NCBI GenBank assembly: GCA_012033255.1
Contig: JAAUSF010000040.1
Span: forward strand, 1-40,520
Source: Cyanobacteria bacterium RU_5_0
GTDB lineage: Bacteria > Cyanobacteriota > Cyanobacteriia > Elainellales > Elainellaceae
Length of the DNA stretch: 40,520 nt
Reading direction: 5' to 3'
Translations under genes and position numbers: made by a program
Part shown: piece after piece, positions 24,537 through 30,901 of the stretch
How the letters are laid out: each line of letters opens with the position of its first letter
Numbering within the stretch: position 1 is the first letter of the stretch
The notes under the pieces: generated by a model
Seen by the model: only the letters and a program-made list of their open reading frames with translations
What the model was told of the DNA's origin: nothing
The model's database searches: none

Positions 24537-24662
24537 CTATTCTCCCTGCCGCAGATGCTCGATCGCCCCTCGCGTTAGCGGATGCTCCGAGAGTTGCGTG
24601 GTTTGCCCTGCCTGCATCACCTCTGGTTTGAGGAAGACCTGATAAGTGGGTGATTCAGTCAT
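24537..24662 (-). pseudogene. Remnant: ParE-type toxin start fused to array repeat
   Basis: A 41-codon frame: MTESPTYQVFLKPEV, the first 15 residues of a ParE-like toxin closely matching cassette G (MTESSTYRVFLKPEV), runs without a break into MQAGQTTQLSEHPLTRGAI and EHLRQGE from repeat R5. This is a deletion junction between a former toxin gene and the repeat. Confidence 0.8.
24543..24619. repeat. Array repeat R5
   Basis: Copy with GCTCGATCGCCCCTCGCG, GATGCTCCGAGAGTTGCG and TTTGCCCTGCCTGCATCACC. It is fused at its right end to a truncated toxin gene. A further piece (TCTGTTTGTTGCTG) matching the very 3' end of copy R8 lies at 24669-24682, next to the cassette E toxin stop. Confidence 0.88.
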
Positions 24663-24687
24663 CCCAATTCTGTTTGTTGCTGTATCT

Positions 24688-25107
24688 CTAGTCCACCCAA
24701 TTCACAACAACCAAACCGGAGATTTGTTGAAAGTGTCGCAGGTTGCGTGTAACCAGGGTTGCTCGATTTGCCAGTGCAATACTGGCTATCAAGAGATCTG
24801 CTCGTCCCACTTTCCCCAGATTGCGAATTGAACGCAGGCGATCGAATTGCTCTGCTGCTCTCGAATCCAGAGGCACGATTAGAATTTGCGCCAGCAACTC
24901 TTCGGTCCGCTCTAGCAGTCCTTGGGACCGGAGTATGTCCGCACCTGTTGCTGCTTTGAGGACGTAATCCATTCGACCTCTCAGCAGTTCTATTTTTGTG
25001 ATCCTTGTGGTTCCAACCACTGGATCGTTCAAGGTTCTCAAACGCTCTGCCACTTTTGAGTTACCTGCATACAAGTGTGTCAACGTATCGGTATCAAGCA
25101 GGTGCAT
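24688..25107 (-). CDS. vapC: VapC-type PIN-domain toxin (cassette E)
   Basis: A 139-residue PIN ribonuclease. Acidic active-site residues are in place: Asp5 (HLLDTDTL), Glu40 (RITKIELLRG) and Asp104 (VGRADLLIAS), with NRATLVTRNLRHF near the end. VapC toxins cleave tRNA or rRNA. It begins 14 bases inside the antitoxin gene. Confidence 0.92.
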   Translation of the reverse strand: MHLLDTDTLTHLYAGNSKVAERLRTLNDPVVGTTRITKIELLRGRMDYVLKAATGADILRSQGLLERTEELLAQILIVPLDSRAAEQFDRLRSIRNLGKVGRADLLIASIALANRATLVTRNLRHFQQISGLVVVNWVD

Positions 25108-25408
25108 TTATGGATTGGGTTCCGTCATCAACTTCCGATCGTGCTCTGGCTTGATAGATGGCTGTCCTCAAATCCGCCAGTGATTCATCATCGGCAAAAG
25201 CACCTGCTTGTTGAAGTAAAAGGATACGGCTGTCTTGCAGGCGCAACCAATCATCGATCGCGACTCTGAGAAAACGCCAGGTTTCGTCGATTTTGCGTCC
25301 AGGTAAGTTGCCTTGAGTGACCTGATGCAGCAAGGCTTCAGGCGGCACTCTCAGGTAAGCTGCCGCTTCTTCCAGGGTTAAAACGTCGGATGTAGGGGTG
25401 GAATCCAC
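25094..25408 (-). CDS. Excisionase-type HTH antitoxin (cassette E)
   Basis: A 104-residue protein with an excisionase/MerR-like winged helix at residues 8-60 (VLTLEEAAAYLRVPPEALLH, WRFLRVAIDDWLR) and a toxin-binding tail. It precedes the PIN toxin with a 14-base overlap. I chose the GTG at 25408 because GGAGG lies seven bases upstream. The frame is open further upstream to 25555, but that part is the array repeat R6 and would add 49 residues unlike the family. Confidence 0.85.
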   Translation of the reverse strand: MDSTPTSDVLTLEEAAAYLRVPPEALLHQVTQGNLPGRKIDETWRFLRVAIDDWLRLQDSRILLLQQAGAFADDESLADLRTAIYQARARSEVDDGTQSINAPA

Positions 25409-25440
25409 TGGAAAACCTCCAGGTCTTTTGTCCAGTCTAT

Positions 25441-25536
25441 CGTCTCGATCGCCCTTCGCATCACCGGATGCTCCAAGAGTTGCCCAGTTTGCCCTGCCTG
25501 GATTACCTGCTACAAGAAGTAGAGGAAATTTTGCCT
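25441..25536. repeat. Array repeat R6 (full length)
   Basis: Copy with CTCGATCGCCCTTCGCAT, GGATGCTCCAAGAGTTGCCC, GCCCTGCCTGGATTACCTGC and AGAGGAAATTTTGCC. It ends seven bases before the cassette F toxin stop codon. Confidence 0.88.
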
Positions 25537-25542
25537 TTGTCT

Positions 25543-25947
25543 TCATTCCGCCCAATTTTCGCAGTCTAGATTCTGAATAATTGTGAAATGTCGGAGATTT
25601 GCAGTGACCAGAAGCGCGTTAAATTCGATCGTAGAGGCGGCGATCAGAATATCAATGGGAGGAACCAGTAACCCTTGTTGCCTCAAGTCTGCATAGATGT
25701 CACTGGCAATATTCATCGTTGTCAGGCTTAATGGCAAAATTTCGCTTTCGCTTGCCAGTTCTTCAAAGCGGGTTAACAAATTGCTGGCATTCTTGTAAAG
25801 CAAACCACTTTTGATCTCGTAATAGGTCAACAATGAAAAGGTGAGTGCAGTGTAAAACTGACTGTATTGACTCAGTTTGTTAACTACTGCGGCATTTCCT
25901 CGGAGAAAGTAAGAAATGATATTGGTATCCAGGATTGCCTTCCTCAC
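25543..25947 (-). CDS. vapC: VapC-type PIN-domain toxin (cassette F)
   Basis: A 134-residue PIN ribonuclease. Asp7 (AILDTNIISYFL), Glu44 (TYYEIKSGLL) and Asp99 (PPIDILIAAS) are the expected metal ligands, and LLVTANLRHF precedes the end. It overlaps its antitoxin by four bases. It is clearly different from the cassette E toxin, so the two are not a recent duplication. Confidence 0.93.
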   Translation of the reverse strand: MRKAILDTNIISYFLRGNAAVVNKLSQYSQFYTALTFSLLTYYEIKSGLLYKNASNLLTRFEELASESEILPLSLTTMNIASDIYADLRQQGLLVPPIDILIAASTIEFNALLVTANLRHFTIIQNLDCENWAE

Positions 25948-26195
25948 AGATCAAATTTCCTTTGTAAATCTAAGCCTCGATTCGTCGTTATCTCGTTCTC
26001 CATCTCTTCCAAGAATACAGTTTCATTCGCTGCAATTCCTGCAAACCTCATAAACCCTGGTTTTTGCTCAGGCTGTCCGGACTTTGTTTTTGCTAGCGAG
26101 ATGACAATTTCAACTTCCTGACCTTGAAACCTGGATAAACCGCTCAACTCTAGCGAATCACCGAGAATGGTTTTTCTAATCTTGATGCATTCCAT
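25944..26195 (-). CDS. Antitoxin of cassette F
   Basis: An 83-residue protein. The N-terminal half (ECIKIRKTILGDSLELSGLS, RFQGQEVEIVISL) has the beta-rich look of an AbrB/VapB-like DNA-binding antitoxin, and the C-terminal half (FLEEMENEITTNRGLDLQRK) would bind the PIN toxin. The stop/start overlap is four bases. Confidence 0.82.
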   Translation of the reverse strand: MECIKIRKTILGDSLELSGLSRFQGQEVEIVISLAKTKSGQPEQKPGFMRFAGIAANETVFLEEMENEITTNRGLDLQRKFDL

Positions 26196-26257
26196 CGTGA
26201 GGCTCTCTTCCGATCGATCTCAATCTGTTTCTGCTATGGCTATTATCTCATCCCCCC

Positions 26258-26340
26258 TGCGTCAGTTGCTCGATCGCCCCTTGCGTCAGCGGATGCTCCG
26301 AGAGTTGTGCGGTTTGCCCTGCCTGGATCACCTGCCGTAA
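26258..26340. repeat. Array repeat R7
   Basis: Copy with GCTCGATCGCCCCTTGCGTC, GGATGCTCCGAGAGTTGTGC and GCCCTGCCTGGATCACCTGC. It ends 21 bases before the cassette G toxin stop. Confidence 0.88.
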
Positions 26341-26361
26341 ACAATCAGGAATTCAGGAAAA

Positions 26362-26688
26362 TCAATCGTCTGAGGTTTCAAACTCGGCTAGCAGTTCAAC
26401 CAAGTCTTCATAGTCATAGGGTGGGCGTTGGCGAATGGCAATCACTGAAACCTCTTGCCATGTTTCATCGATCACGTAAAGAATTCTCCAATCGTCCACT
26501 CGAATTCGACGAGGTTCTACGTTTAGAGGTTTAGACGTTTGCATGGCGATACTGTTATGGGGACGCGGGTTTTCAGCCAATTCGTCAATCATGCGCCGGA
26601 TGCGCTGCCGCATCATACCCGGTAATTTGCGCCCTATTCGATCGACTTCTGGTTTGAGAAAAACCCGATAGGTGGAGGATTCAGTCAT
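26362..26688 (-). CDS. RelE/ParE-family toxin (cassette G)
   Basis: A 108-residue RelE/ParE-type toxin (TYRVFLKPEVDRIGRKLPG, RIRRMIDELAENPRP, VEPRRIRVDDWRILYVID, VSVIAIRQRPPYDY). The RIRVDDWRILYVID block and the RQR.PYDY end are typical of cyanobacterial RelE toxins. It overlaps the antitoxin by eight bases. A truncated relative of its first 15 residues is fused to repeat R5. Confidence 0.9.
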   Translation of the reverse strand: MTESSTYRVFLKPEVDRIGRKLPGMMRQRIRRMIDELAENPRPHNSIAMQTSKPLNVEPRRIRVDDWRILYVIDETWQEVSVIAIRQRPPYDYEDLVELLAEFETSDD

Positions 26689-26959
26689 CCCAGTGACTCC
26701 GAGCCGTTTGCCAGTCGAGCCATCCAGCTTGTTCCGGACGACCTCCAGCTTGAGTCAGTTCTTCCAGGGATTGCTCCAGGATTTCCTGGTCTTCCTGTGC
26801 TTCTAACCAGTCGAGTAATGCCTCCCAGGTTGCCATATTCAGCAATGCACCAGTTCGATTACCCTGGCTATCGATAACGAACTGCACAGATTTCAAAGCT
26901 TCTTTCAGGTTGGTCATCATTCCCCCATCGTTGCGCTGCATCTGATCTGAGTTTGGCAT
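26681..26959 (-). CDS. Antitoxin of cassette G
   Basis: A 92-residue protein. From residue 15 (MTNLKEALKSVQFVIDSQGN, TGALLNMATWEALLDWLE) it resembles short Phd/YefM-like antitoxins that start by reading a repressor-like strand. The true start may be the ATG at 26920 or 26917, since GGGGGA lies close before it. It overlaps the toxin start by eight bases. Confidence 0.8.
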   Translation of the reverse strand: MPNSDQMQRNDGGMMTNLKEALKSVQFVIDSQGNRTGALLNMATWEALLDWLEAQEDQEILEQSLEELTQAGGRPEQAGWLDWQTARSHWDD

Positions 26960-27001
26960 ATTCGACGCGACTGGGACGATCGCCTGCTCTGCCGGATTGC
27001 T

Positions 27002-27285
27002 TCACTCTGTTTGTTGCTGCATTTGCTCGATCGCCCCTCGCGTCAGCGGATGCTCCGAGAGTTGTGCGGTTTGCCCTGCCTGGATTACCTGCTGCACGAA
27101 ATAGAGGAAATTTTCTATGACCGTTTGTGTATTAGGATGCGTTTCTCCCAGACGATCGAACAGAATGGCTAAGGCTCGAAGATACAGCGGTTCGGCATCA
27201 GCGTAGCGTCCTTGCGATCGGTACAGTCCTGCCAGATTGTTGAGATTGGTTGCGACATGAGGATAGTCTGTACCCTTTAGGGGCG
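27002..27285 (-). pseudogene. TPR-gene tail remnant containing array repeat R8
   Basis: The longest repeat copy. It encodes HVATNLNNLAGLYRSQGRYA, DAEPLYLRALAILFDRLGET, then NFLYFVQQVIQAGQTAQLSE and HPLTRGAIEQMQQQTE: one TPR plus the C-terminal tail of the NB-ARC/TPR protein. It has no start of its own; the 5' side joins the 3' end of the cassette H PIN gene at about 27280. It shows that the repeats come from such a gene. Confidence 0.88.
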
Positions 27286-27693
27286 ACGAATAAACCCCAT
27301 CTGAGAAAAGTGGCGATCGAAACTGAAGGCTTCTGTGATGCTGTGACTTTGCATGACAACGTAGGACACACAATCTGTGAATGACCAGAACTTATCAACA
27401 TTGAATTGCTCAAATACCTGCCAGGAGCGATTAGCTATTGATTCTGAAACCCAAATGATTTCAACAAAACCGCTTTGAATCAGTTGATCGAGCCTGTGTT
27501 TGAAACTGATTGTTGGGATATAGCCAATATTCATCAGCAGTAGGGTGTAGAGTTCGTCCAGAATGTAGTTTGTGATGATCAGGCGATAGCGCCCAGCAAT
27601 TTCGGCTTGGTAAACCAAAGCTACATCATGCTGGTCATCACTGGCATCCGCGATCGCTGCCCAGGCACTTGTGTCTACGAAGAGTCGATTCAT
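27277..27693 (-). CDS. PIN-domain toxin (cassette H)
   Basis: A 138-residue PIN ribonuclease of the VapC superfamily, of a different subtype from cassettes E and F. Metal ligands: Asp7 (LFVDTSAWAAI), Glu47 (YILDELYTLLL) and Asp107 (FWSFTDCVSYVVM). FSFDRHFSQMGF is the usual end. The start ATG at 27693 overlaps the antitoxin stop by four bases. The last residues adjoin the TPR tail remnant. Confidence 0.9.
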   Translation of the reverse strand: MNRLFVDTSAWAAIADASDDQHDVALVYQAEIAGRYRLIITNYILDELYTLLLMNIGYIPTISFKHRLDQLIQSGFVEIIWVSESIANRSWQVFEQFNVDKFWSFTDCVSYVVMQSHSITEAFSFDRHFSQMGFIRRP

Positions 27694-27926
27694 TCTGGGT
27701 TGCTGTAGAGATAGCGATCGTGATGAACAGCAGTATTTTTTAGCCGACCGGGAACCGCATTCCGTCCAAGGGAAAGAAAAACGGCAACGGCTTCTTCTGT
27801 CCATTGGGGTTCGGCTGATGTTTCGGCTTGACTGGCGGTAGAGAGTTTTTCCCCCAATAGGACACGTTCTTCATCGGATAGGGAGAGAATCACTTGGACG
27901 AGTGACTCAACTAATTGAGTGTTCAT
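27690..27926 (-). CDS. Antitoxin of the PIN pair (cassette H)
   Basis: A 78-residue protein with the N-terminal module MNTQLVESLVQVILSLSDEE then RVLLGEKL, almost as in cassette C. The C-terminal part (QWTEEAVAVFLSLGRNAVPG, HHDRYLYS) is different and matches the PIN partner. It overlaps the toxin by four bases. A modular antitoxin with an exchanged toxin-binding half. Confidence 0.85.
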   Translation of the reverse strand: MNTQLVESLVQVILSLSDEERVLLGEKLSTASQAETSAEPQWTEEAVAVFLSLGRNAVPGRLKNTAVHHDRYLYSNPE

Positions 27927-28033
27927 GATGTCTAAATTTGTTTTTGCCTGAGTCTATTCTATTCGCTCTCCTTCTCCATTTCTTAAGCCAGTCATTGGGA
28001 CTTCTAGCGTAATGGATGGTTGCTACCCTCACC

Positions 28034-29560
28034 CTACTCCCCACTCTGCTCTTCAATCTGCCGCAACAGGGCTTGCGTCCACGGATGATCCGAGAGTTGC
28101 GTGGTTTGCCCTGCCTGGATTACCTGCTGCAAGAAATAAAGGAAATTTCGCCAGACCGTTTGTGTATTAGGATGCGTTTTGCCCAGACGATCGAACAGAA
28201 TGGCTAAGGCTCGAAGATAAAGCGGTTCGGCTTCAGCGTAGCGTCCTTGCGATTGGTAAAGTCCTACCAGATTGTTGAGACTGCTTGCCACATCCGGATG
28301 CTGCTCCCCTAGCTGTTGCTCCCGAATGGAGAGCGATCGGAGATAGAGCGGTTCGGCTTCGCTGTAGCGTCCCTGGTCATGCAGGTAATAACCTGCCGCA
28401 TTCAGCAATCGCCCCGATGAGACAGCGGGATGAGTAAGCTGGGTAAAATGACACTCGATTGTTTGCACATGCGTCACCAACCGTTTGCAATGCTGCCAAG
28501 TTTCAAAGTCTCCTGACGGGAATACTTGATTCAATGCCTCCACAGCCCGTTCCAACCATTGCTGTCGCATCGTATCGTCCATGCCATCCCGTAACACTTC
28601 CTGCACCATGCGGTGAATGCTATAGCACTTTTCCAGTTCAATCCGAATTAGGGAATAGCGGGTTAATGCCTTCAGTAACCGGGGTAAGACCATTGGATGA
28701 TTGGCTGCCTCTGCCAACGCCTGACTCAACGACTCACCTAACTGCTCTGCGCCCAACACTAGCAACTCATAGGGAATATCATCGGCTGAGAGAAACGCAC
28801 TCAAACGCAGTAATTCAACGGCTGCCGGAGTTGTTTGTGCTACTGCCTGAACATTAATTGCCCAGGTGGTTGCCACCGATTCTGGATAATCACCTGTTTC
28901 CGGTTTTTGCTCTTCCAATATATGCAACCGTTGCTGGCGATAAAGTGGCAAATACTCCTCAACAGACACCGCTTCCGGTTGACTGAGATACGCCCCTGCC
29001 TGCTCCAGTGCCAGTGGCAAATAGCCCAATTCCCTGGCAAGTTCATCCACTGTGGCTACTTTGGTGATGGCTTGCGGTTGCCGCTCGATCCGCGTGAGTA
29101 GAAACGCTCTTGCTTCAGCCGGAGTCATGTCCCGGATCTCAAGCGGTTGAGCAATTCCGAGAGGGGCAAATTTCTGTGCCCGTGAAGTCAGCAAGATGCG
29201 CCCGTTGGGATTGCGGGGACGATAGGGTGCTACCAAGTCTGGATCATCGGCATTGTCAAAAATCAGCAGCCAGCCGTTATGAGTCTCCAACCAGTGCTGC
29301 ATCGCCGCCACTTTCTCATCCAGTTGGCGATCGGGCGCTCCCGGTAACTGCAACTGATCCGCCAATCTGCCCAAATCGGTCGCCAAACTCAAATCGGTAT
29401 CTGCCTTCAGCCAAAACACCCACTCATAGACCGACTGATCATAGAAATAGCGATAGGCATACTCCACGGCGGTCTGGGTTTTGCCAACACCGCCCAATCC
29501 ATAGATCGCCTTTGCCTGATTCGGGGCGGCCGCTCCTGTCTGTCCCAGGGTTTGATGCAA
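28034..29560 (-). CDS. NB-ARC/TPR STAND protein, NTPase and TPR part
   Basis: A 508-residue frame with Walker A GLGGVGKT (residues 21-28), Walker B LLIFDNADD, the GxP motif GYLPLALEQAG, winged-helix and arm regions, then TPR units (GYYLHDQGRYSEAEPLYLRS, NNLVGLYQSQGRYAEAEPLY). Its last 30 residues (LQQVIQAGQTTQLSDHPWTQ and beyond) are the source of the array repeats. STAND NTPases act as ligand-triggered switches, often in immunity or programmed death. The listed start is a TTG; the true frame extends upstream through HFRNPYFTGREELLSQL to an in-frame TGA at 29669, beyond which lies the usual N-terminal domain. See 29669-30070. Confidence 0.88.
   Translation of the reverse strand: MHQTLGQTGAAAPNQAKAIYGLGGVGKTQTAVEYAYRYFYDQSVYEWVFWLKADTDLSLATDLGRLADQLQLPGAPDRQLDEKVAAMQHWLETHNGWLLIFDNADDPDLVAPYRPRNPNGRILLTSRAQKFAPLGIAQPLEIRDMTPAEARAFLLTRIERQPQAITKVATVDELARELGYLPLALEQAGAYLSQPEAVSVEEYLPLYRQQRLHILEEQKPETGDYPESVATTWAINVQAVAQTTPAAVELLRLSAFLSADDIPYELLVLGAEQLGESLSQALAEAANHPMVLPRLLKALTRYSLIRIELEKCYSIHRMVQEVLRDGMDDTMRQQWLERAVEALNQVFPSGDFETWQHCKRLVTHVQTIECHFTQLTHPAVSSGRLLNAAGYYLHDQGRYSEAEPLYLRSLSIREQQLGEQHPDVASSLNNLVGLYQSQGRYAEAEPLYLRALAILFDRLGKTHPNTQTVWRNFLYFLQQVIQAGQTTQLSDHPWTQALLRQIEEQSGE
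28058..28160. repeat. Array repeat R9 (in-gene parent copy)
   Basis: The right-most copy lies within the coding sequence of the NB-ARC/TPR gene and supplies its C-terminus. It contains CGAGAGTTGCGTGGTTTGCC, CTGCCTGGATTACCTGCTGC and AAATTTCGCC. R8 continues to match it far upstream, to 27285. Confidence 0.88.
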
Positions 29561-29668
29561 CTGAGACAGTAATTCCTCGCGTCCGGTGAAATAGGGATTG
29601 CGAAAATGAGGAACCTGGAACTTCTGGGGGGTGCTGGTCTCTGTCGGTGCCCCTCCCGACGGCTGGAG

Positions 29669-30070
29669 TCAAAGGTTAATGGTGTTATGTTGTTCTCGAA
29701 CTTCACCCAAATTGACCACTCCGATTTTCTCAGCCAGTTTGCTCATGATGACGATCGCACTGGGCTGCTGTTGTACGGCAGTGGATGCGGTGTTGATTGC
29801 CGTCTTCACTTCTGGATTGGTACTGGCTAACTGCCTCAGTCGATCGGTCAGTTCTAAAACCTCTGCATCCACAAAGTTTTGTTCAGTTAAGTCACTTCTT
29901 TGGGCAATCCGTTCGATCGTCACCACTGCATCTGGATCTTGTTGCTGAAGCACTGAGAGCAAATTGCCGCCACTTTCAACCGCCCGCTCACCCAGCACAT
30001 CTACAGCTTTCTCACCCAATTTCACCACAAATGCCGCCGCAAAAATAGCAATTAACGATACGGGGTCCAT
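29669..30070 (-). CDS. N-terminal domain of the STAND protein, cut off by an in-frame TGA
   Basis: A 133-residue frame beginning MDPVSLIAIFAAAFVVKLGE and ending GVVNLGEVREQHNTINL, then TGA. The same frame continues after the stop with PQKFQVPHFRNPYFTGREEL into the NB-ARC domain, with no ATG before the P-loop. This N-terminal type (hydrophobic MDP start, then helices and a VN.G.V...N tail) normally forms one chain with NB-ARC/TPR in cyanobacteria. So either a nonsense mutation split a 678-codon gene, or the two parts are made separately from a weak TTG start. The start ATG at 30070 is good. Confidence 0.75.
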   Translation of the reverse strand: MDPVSLIAIFAAAFVVKLGEKAVDVLGERAVESGGNLLSVLQQQDPDAVVTIERIAQRSDLTEQNFVDAEVLELTDRLRQLASTNPEVKTAINTASTAVQQQPSAIVIMSKLAEKIGVVNLGEVREQHNTINL

Positions 30071-30218
30071 AGCCTTTTTGCCCTTAAGATTGCTTCGGTT
30101 CTAGCCTAAATTTTCTGGTTTGGCTAGAGAAATACCGGACAATTGAGGCGATCGTTTGGTTATTCATGTGGCGTTACTGAATACAGGGATGATTTGCCCC
30201 CCTAGCCCCCAACTTTGG

Positions 30219-30396
30219 CTACCGTGTACACACCAGTCGATCGGGTTGAGATTGAACGCTGTCTAGCCCCCTAAATCTCCCAATTCTGGGGGACTTTGAT
30301 CGGTTCGGTTCCGGGTTCGGTTCCCCCAGAATTGGGGGTTAGGGGGCGGTTCGGCAGGAGTTGGGTTAGATTCAACCACTTGTGTGTACACGGTAG
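30219..30396. mobile_element. MITE-like element, copy 1
   Basis: 178 bases bounded by perfect inverted repeats CTACCGTGTACACAC...GTGTGTACACGGTAG. It is flanked by a direct 10-bp repeat, CCAACTTTGG (30209-30218 and 30397-30406), which looks like a target duplication. The inside is a long imperfect palindrome (CCCCCTAAATCTCCCAATTC against GAATTGGGGGTTAGGGGG). No gene inside. It interrupts a CCCCCAACTTTGGAGGG-type repeat. A second copy is at 34778-34942. Confidence 0.8.
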
Positions 30397-30575
30397 CCAA
30401 CTTTGGAGGGAACCCAACTTCAAAGTCCTCCAGAATTGGGGGATTTAGGGGGCAATGCAGGACTGAATAACAATTCATCCCACTATTCAGCAATGCCCAT
30501 CATGAGTCAGGGATGGGGGATGAGGGATGGAGGATGAGTGGTGAATCTGTAGCCGCAATTTAGGGAAATGGTAGG

Positions 30576-30690
30576 TATTACTCGATGCGATCGGCAGATT
30601 ACTCAAGAACATCGACGTGTTACTTGATGCGATCGGCGTGTTAGTCAAGAACATCGACGTGTTACTCAGTGCGTGCTGCGTCCAAAACGT
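30576..30690. repeat. 42-bp tandem repeat
   Basis: Two complete units (30576-30617, 30618-30659) and part of a third. Each unit is itself two related 21-bp halves (TGTTACT.GATGCGATCGGC and TGTTACTCAAGAACATCGAC). In one plus-strand frame the units read VLLDAIG and VLVKNID alternately. A TAG lies directly upstream in that frame, and no start codon is present. Confidence 0.8.
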
Positions 30691-30901
30691 CTGTATAGAT
30701 GAACATATCCAACGATCGCCAGATTGCTCAGTGGCGAAGTATCGCTGACAGTAGTGCTATTTCGTAAAGGATAAAGAAAAATTGTCTTATCGAGTTAAGC
30801 GATCCGTAGCGCAGGCATCTTGCCTGCCTGGGTCACAGTCGAGAAGACATAGATGGATGCATCTCCCGCATAATGAGAATGGCGCTTTACATTCCTTCAC
30901 T

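Larger units (their letters stand above)
21829..28160. other. Repeat-delimited array of eight toxin-antitoxin cassettes
   Basis: Nine direct copies of one repeat (R1-R9) at about 21.88, 22.46, 23.16, 23.93, 24.54, 25.44, 26.26, 27.00 and 28.06 kb separate eight intervals of about 0.6-1.0 kb, each with exactly one TA pair. The most complete repeat copies read as the 3' end of the NB-ARC/TPR gene at 28034. Seven pairs are on the minus strand and one (YoeB) is on the plus strand. Toxin stop codons mostly lie within 30 bp of a repeat. The units are listed separately. Confidence 0.85.
30071..30901. other. Intergenic region with MITE, tandem repeat and hairpin
   Basis: About 830 bases with no intact gene. 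It holds a MITE-like element (30219-30396) inside a cccccaatttgg-type hairpin repeat, a 42-bp tandem repeat (30576 on) and a hairpin of the GCAGGCATCTTGCCTGC type at 30811-30827. The listed pieces are described separately. Confidence 0.7.

Noticed and set aside
21829..28160. CRISPR array suggested by regularly spaced repeats
   Set aside because: Repeats are long, diverged and 0.6-1.0 kb apart, with genes between them; no 25-40 bp spacers and no cas genes.
29110..29589. Long frame antisense to the NB-ARC domain
   Set aside because: Pro/Ser/Arg-rich shadow of the real gene on the other strand.
29669..29671. TGA read as Trp or selenocysteine in the STAND gene
   Set aside because: Cyanobacteria use the standard stop code, no SECIS-like hairpin is evident and the position is a variable linker.
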